Both the position numbers and the translations under genes were made by a program. Shown in pieces: positions 59,973 through 64,000 of a stretch of 64,000 nucleotides of DNA (position 1 is the stretch's first letter; each line of letters begins with the position of its first letter). Under the pieces are notes generated by a model. The model saw only the letters and a list, made by a program, of their open reading frames with translations, did not search any database and had not been told where the DNA came from. Origin of the DNA: Streptomyces sp. CG4 (GTDB lineage: Bacteria; Actinomycetota; Actinomycetes; Streptomycetales; Streptomycetaceae). Where the stretch lies: positions 7,378,001-7,442,000 of the forward strand of contig NZ_CP163525.1 in NCBI RefSeq assembly GCF_041080655.1, written 5' to 3'.

Positions 59973-62900
59973 GTGCCGGGCTTCGTGCATCTGCACACCG
60001 TCTCCGGGTTTTCCCTGAGGTATGGGGCATCCCATCCGGAGCGGCTGGCCGAGCGCGCCGGTGAGCGGGGCATGGATGCCCTTGCCCTGACCGACCGCGA
60101 CACCGTCGCGGGGGTGGTGCGCTTCGTCAAGGCCTGCGCGAAGGCCGGCGTCCGTCCGCTGTTCGGTGCCGATCTGGCGGTGGAGGGGGCCGCGCGGGTA
60201 CGTGAGGGCGATCCGGTACGCCGGGAACGGCGCGGCACCCCGGTGCGCGGCGGTGCCTTCATCGACGAGTCGACACCCCGTGTGACCTTCCTCGCCCGGG
60301 ACGGCGCCCGGGGCTGGGCCGATCTGTGCCGGCTGGTCACCGCCGCCCATACCGCTCCGGACACCCCCCGGCTGACCTGGCCCGACAACCATGCCGACGG
60401 CCTGACCGTGCTGCTCGGCCCCGGCTCCGACGTGGGCCGCGCCCTTGCCGCGGGCCGCCCCGACCGGGCCGCGAAGCTCCTCGTCCCCTGGCGGGAGGTC
60501 TACGGCGACGCGCTGAGGCTCGAAGCCGTGTGGCACGGGCGTACGGGCGCGGGGCCCGGGTCCCTGCGGCTGGCCGCCCGTACCGTCGGCTTCGCCGCCG
60601 AGCAGAGGGTGCGGCCCGTGCTCAGCAACGCCGTCCGGTATGCCGACCCCGGGGCGGGGCCTGTCGCCGACGTCCTGGACGCCGCCCGCCGGCTGGTGCC
60701 CATCGACCCCGCCAGGGAGCTGGACTCGGGCGAGGCCTGGCTCAAGGGCGCGGGTGACATGGCGCGGGTCGCCGAGCGGGTCGTGGAGGCTGCCGGCTAT
60801 CGGCGGGATGTCGCGCATCGGCTGCTGGAGCAGACCCGGGCGACCGCCGCCGAGTGTCTGGTGGATCCCGAGGACGACCTCGGGATCGGGACGGTTCATT
60901 TTCCCGAGGCGTATCTCGTCGGTGCCGGGCGGCGCACCGCCCAGCGCGTGCTCGCCTCGCGGGCGGCGGCGGGCATGGTGCTGCGCGGCTATGACGGCCG
61001 CCGGGACTACTGGGCGCGGATGCACGAGGAACTGGACGTCATCGCCTACTACGGCTATGCCTCCTACTTCCTGACGGTGGCCCAAGTGGTCGATGACGTA
61101 CGGAAGATGGGGATCCGGGTGGCCGCCCGGGGGTCCGGGGCCGGGTCCCTGGTCAATCATCTTCTGGGGATCGCGCATGCCGATCCGGTCGAGCACGGGC
61201 TGCTGATGGAGCGCTTCCTGTCCAAGCGCCGGGTCGCGCTGCCCGATATCGACATCGATGTGGAGTCCGCGCGCCGGCTGGAGGTCTACCGCGCGATCAT
61301 CGACCGGTTCGGCACCGAACGGGTCGCGACGGTCGCGATGCCGGAGACCTATCGGGTGCGGCATGCCATCCGGGACGTGGGCGCCGCCCTGTCCATGGAC
61401 CCGAGTGAGATCGACCGGGTCGCCAAGTCCTTTCCGCACATCCGGGCGCGGGATGCGCGGGCCGCGCTGGAGGAACTGCCCGAGCTGCGGCAACTGGCGG
61501 GGGAGAAGGAGAAGTTCGGGCGGTTGTGGGACCTGGTCGAGGCACTGGACGCGCTGCCGCGCGGGGTTGCCATGCATCCGTGTGGGGTGCTGCTGTCCGA
61601 TGCCTCGCTGCTCGGGCGTACGCCGGTCGTACCGACCAGTGGCGAGGGCTTCCCCATGTCGCAGTTCGACAAGGAGGACGTGGAGGATCTCGGCCTGCTC
61701 AAGCTCGATGTGCTGGGCGTGCGGATGCAGTCGGCGATGGCGCACGCGGTCGCCGAAGTGGAGCGGGCGACGGGGGAGCGGATCGATCTGGACGCGGTGC
61801 CGCCGGGGGACGCGGGGACCTATGAGCTGATCCGGTCCGCCGAGACGCTGGGGTGCTTCCAGATCGAGTCGCCCGGGCAGCGGGATCTGGTGGGGCGGCT
61901 GCAGCCGAGTACGTTCCATGATCTGGTCGTCGACATCTCGCTGTTCCGGCCGGGGCCCGTCGCCGCCGACATGGTGCGGCCGTTCATCGAGGCGCGGCAC
62001 GGGCGGGCGCCGGTGCGTTATCCGCACCCGGATCTGGAGCGTCCGCTGAAGGAGACGTACGGCGTCGTCGTCTTCCACGAGCAGATCATTCACATCGTCG
62101 ACATCATGACCGGTTGCGGGCGGGCCGAGGCGGACGCGGTACGGCGCGGGCTGTCCGACCCCGAGTCGCAGGGGAGGATCCGGGTCTGGTTCGCTCAGCG
62201 TGCCGCGGTGAACGGATACGACGCGGAAACGATTCAGCGGACCTGGGAGATCATCGAGGCCTTCGGGTCGTACGGGTTCTGCAAGGCGCATGCCGTCGCC
62301 TTCGCCGTGCCGACGTATCAGTCGGCCTGGCTGAAGGCCCATCACCCGGCCGCGTTCTACGCCGGGCTGCTCACACACGATCCGGGGATGTATCCGAAGC
62401 GGCTGTTGCTGGCCGATGCGCGGCGGCGCGGGGTGCCGATCCTGCCGTTGGACGTGAATGTGTCCGGGGTCGCTCATCGGATCGAACTGGTGTCTGAATC
62501 CGGGGTGTGGGGACTGCGGCTTGCCCTGTCCGATGTGCACGGCATCAGCGAGGCCGAGGCGCGGCGGATCGCGGGCGGGCAGCCGTACTCCTCGCTGGTG
62601 GACTTCTGGGAGCGGGGGCGGCCCAGCCGTCCGCTGGCCCAAAGGCTCGCCCAGGTGGGGGCGTTGGACGCGTTCGGTGCCAATCGGCGGGATCTGCAGC
62701 TGCATCTGGCCGAGCTGCACCGGGGGGCCCGGGGCGGGGGCGGTGGCCAACTCCCCTTGGCCGGTGGGCGGAAGACCGCTTCGGCCGGGCTGCCCGACCT
62801 CACCCCGGCGGAGCGGCTCAGTGCCGAGCTGGGCGTGCTGTCCATGGACGCCTCGCGCAATCTGATGGACGACCACCGGGAGTTCCTCGGGGAGCTGGGC

Positions 62901-63416
62901 GTGGTCTCCGCGCGCCGGCTGCGCGAGGCGCGGCACGGTGAGACCGTGCTGGTCGCGGGCGCCAAGGCGGCCACCCAGACCCCGCCGATCCGCTCCGGCA
63001 AGCGGGTCATCTTCTCCACGCTGGACGACGGCACGGGGCTGGTCGATCTGGCGTTCTTCGACGACTCGCACGATGCCTGCGCCCACACCGTCTTCCACTC
63101 GTGGCTGCTGCTGGTGCGGGGAGTGGTGCAGCGGCGCGGGCCGCGCAGTCTGAGCGTGGTGGGTTCCGCCGCCTGGGACCTCGCCGAACTCGTCGAACTG
63201 CGGGCCGCGGGCGGACTGGACGAAGTGGCGGCGCGGCTCGCGGAGCCGGTGGCCGAGGGCGCGGACGGTGATCCGACCGGCGGGCGGCGGATCCAGCTGC
63301 CGACCGGATACGCGATGCATCCGTGGGCCGATCTGCGGCCCGCGGGCCAGGAGGCCGCGCAAGGGCCTTCGGCGATGAAGAAGTTGTGGCACCAGAGTCC
63401 GGGGAGTGCGGGATGA
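59973..63416 (+). CDS. dnaE2: Error-prone DNA polymerase III alpha subunit DnaE2 (ImuC)
   Basis: 1147 residues. N-terminal PHP domain (FVHLHTVSGFSLRYGASHPE, LALTDRD), polymerase palm with catalytic acids in ALPDIDIDVES, RGSGAGSLVNHLLGIAHADP, and the fingers/thumb through FCKAHAVAFAVPTYQSAWLKA; a tail OB-like region ends near VVGSAAWDL. It performs error-prone translesion synthesis in the SOS response. I choose the GTG at 59973 with GGAGG 5 nt upstream; the GTG at 59958 adds 5 residues. It overlaps the Y-family gene by ATGA. Confidence 0.95.
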   Translation: MPGFVHLHTVSGFSLRYGASHPERLAERAGERGMDALALTDRDTVAGVVRFVKACAKAGVRPLFGADLAVEGAARVREGDPVRRERRGTPVRGGAFIDESTPRVTFLARDGARGWADLCRLVTAAHTAPDTPRLTWPDNHADGLTVLLGPGSDVGRALAAGRPDRAAKLLVPWREVYGDALRLEAVWHGRTGAGPGSLRLAARTVGFAAEQRVRPVLSNAVRYADPGAGPVADVLDAARRLVPIDPARELDSGEAWLKGAGDMARVAERVVEAAGYRRDVAHRLLEQTRATAAECLVDPEDDLGIGTVHFPEAYLVGAGRRTAQRVLASRAAAGMVLRGYDGRRDYWARMHEELDVIAYYGYASYFLTVAQVVDDVRKMGIRVAARGSGAGSLVNHLLGIAHADPVEHGLLMERFLSKRRVALPDIDIDVESARRLEVYRAIIDRFGTERVATVAMPETYRVRHAIRDVGAALSMDPSEIDRVAKSFPHIRARDARAALEELPELRQLAGEKEKFGRLWDLVEALDALPRGVAMHPCGVLLSDASLLGRTPVVPTSGEGFPMSQFDKEDVEDLGLLKLDVLGVRMQSAMAHAVAEVERATGERIDLDAVPPGDAGTYELIRSAETLGCFQIESPGQRDLVGRLQPSTFHDLVVDISLFRPGPVAADMVRPFIEARHGRAPVRYPHPDLERPLKETYGVVVFHEQIIHIVDIMTGCGRAEADAVRRGLSDPESQGRIRVWFAQRAAVNGYDAETIQRTWEIIEAFGSYGFCKAHAVAFAVPTYQSAWLKAHHPAAFYAGLLTHDPGMYPKRLLLADARRRGVPILPLDVNVSGVAHRIELVSESGVWGLRLALSDVHGISEAEARRIAGGQPYSSLVDFWERGRPSRPLAQRLAQVGALDAFGANRRDLQLHLAELHRGARGGGGGQLPLAGGRKTASAGLPDLTPAERLSAELGVLSMDASRNLMDDHREFLGELGVVSARRLREARHGETVLVAGAKAATQTPPIRSGKRVIFSTLDDGTGLVDLAFFDDSHDACAHTVFHSWLLLVRGVVQRRGPRSLSVVGSAAWDLAELVELRAAGGLDEVAARLAEPVAEGADGDPTGGRRIQLPTGYAMHPWADLRPAGQEAAQGPSAMKKLWHQSPGSAG

Positions 63417-64000
63417 CCATTCTCTGCGTACGTTTCCAGCTGCCGCCGATGTACGAGGCGGCTCTGCCGGGGCTGCTCGGGTTGCTGGAGGATTTCACCC
63501 CGGTCGTCGAGGCGCTGCCTCCGGACGGGGCGCTGGCCGATCTGCGCGGTGCCGAACGGTACTTCGGGCGCGGCGCCGTGGAGCTGGCCTCGGTGATCCG
63601 GGTGCGGGCGCTCGCGCGGTACGGCGTCGACTGCATGATCGGCGCCGGTCCGGGGCCGATGCTGGCCCGTGTGGCACTGTGCGACGCCCGGCCCGGGGTG
63701 ACCTGTGCCGTGCCCGAGGACCCGGCCGGCATCGCCGGGTTTCTCGCCGAACGGCCGGTGTCCGCACTGCCCGGCGTCGGTGCGGCGACCGCCCGCACCC
63801 TGGGCGAGTACGGCCTGGACACCCTGGGTCTGGTCGCCGGCGCGCCGCTCTCCACGCTCCAGCGGCTGATCGGCGCGCGGGCGGGCCGTGAGCTGCGCGA
63901 GAAGGCGAGCGGCATCGACCGGGAGCGGGTCGTACCGAACGCCGTCTCCCGGTCGCTGGCGGCCGAACGGGCCTTCGGGATCGACGAGCTGGATCCCGGC
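63413..64000 (+). CDS. ImuB-like Y-family DNA polymerase (5' part; cut by window end)
   Basis: The first 196 residues, MTILCVRFQLPPMYEAALP..., overlap the dnaE2 stop by ATGA. Y-family signs are the core VEALPPDGALADLRGAERYFG, the GVDCMIGAGPGPMLARVA block and a helix-hairpin-helix ALPGVGAATARTLGEYGL. The catalytic carboxylates appear lost: Arg7 where the first Asp is expected, and D38-G39 in place of the DE pair. This resembles ImuB, an inactive tether that brings DnaE2 to the clamp, rather than DinB. The C-terminus with any clamp-binding motif is outside the window. Confidence 0.85.
   Translation, partial: MTILCVRFQLPPMYEAALPGLLGLLEDFTPVVEALPPDGALADLRGAERYFGRGAVELASVIRVRALARYGVDCMIGAGPGPMLARVALCDARPGVTCAVPEDPAGIAGFLAERPVSALPGVGAATARTLGEYGLDTLGLVAGAPLSTLQRLIGARAGRELREKASGIDRERVVPNAVSRSLAAERAFGIDELDPG

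Overview
This 64 kb window is chromosomal DNA of a Streptomyces or close relative. The signs are very high G+C with almost exclusive G/C in third codon positions, abundant GTG and some TTG starts, 4-nt ATGA/GTGA gene overlaps, many apparently leaderless genes, and a gene order (tlyA-nadK-recN ... pyrG-NUDIX ... ald ... parA-like-scpA-scpB-rluB ... cmk-der) shared in outline by actinobacteria, including Mycobacterium. Most of it is conserved core with accessory or broken pieces in between; the left and right edges cut a DUF1015-family gene and a Y-family polymerase gene.

Layout. 1-5.6 kb: partial DUF1015 gene, HAD phosphatase, an iron-boxed ABC importer (two FecCD-type permeases and an ATPase), SCP2-domain gene. 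5.6-11.6 kb: tlyA-nadK-recN, a decayed WecA/MraY-like membrane protein and a GT4 glycosyltransferase. 11.6-13.4 kb: complete IS1182-family element with 26-bp perfect inverted ends and a transposase carrying a TTA (bldA-type) codon. 13.5-18.5 kb (minus): PucR regulator, FAD-linked oxidase, GH15 hydrolase. 19-29.8 kb: pyrG, NUDIX, STAND/TPR protein, ald, then parA-like, ribbon-helix-helix partner, scpA, scpB, rluB. 29.8-32.8 kb: ADP-ribosylglycohydrolase behind a 51-nt near-perfect palindrome, two MNT-like nucleotidyltransferases and a Rieske lipoprotein. 32.9-37.5 kb: aroH, tyrA, cmk, plsC-like, der. 37.5-44.2 kb: small conserved genes, an Rpf/LysM muralytic enzyme, a WYL-regulator pseudogene, an I78-like inhibitor, PAP2 phosphatase, a membrane mannosyltransferase. 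44.5-49.3 kb: DHA2-type MFS pump, acyl-CoA dehydrogenase, sepF paralogue, Cys-rich DUF5685-like protein. 49.3-57.2 kb: a probable sulfur/amino-acid scavenging island (substrate-binding lipoprotein with a Cys-ending leader peptide on one strand; divergent permease, FAD/NAD(P) protein, ATPase, two LLM monooxygenases and a DUF1684 protein on the other). 57.5-59.8 kb: two secreted streptogrisin-type proteases. 59.9-64 kb: LexA-box-controlled dnaE2 followed by a partial ImuB-like polymerase gene.

Most worth a second look: the leaderless 23-codon leader peptide ending in Cys-Ser-Cys with a hairpin behind it upstream of the ABC lipoprotein; the palindromic operator of the ADP-ribosylglycohydrolase/nucleotidyltransferase group; a 36-bp hairpin repeat found both in frame inside an iron permease and at the break point of a WYL pseudogene, with a compensatory base-pair change; a rare-codon patch inside the STAND/TPR gene; and coding-like debris beside the insertion sequence. 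No tRNA, rRNA or CRISPR array was seen.
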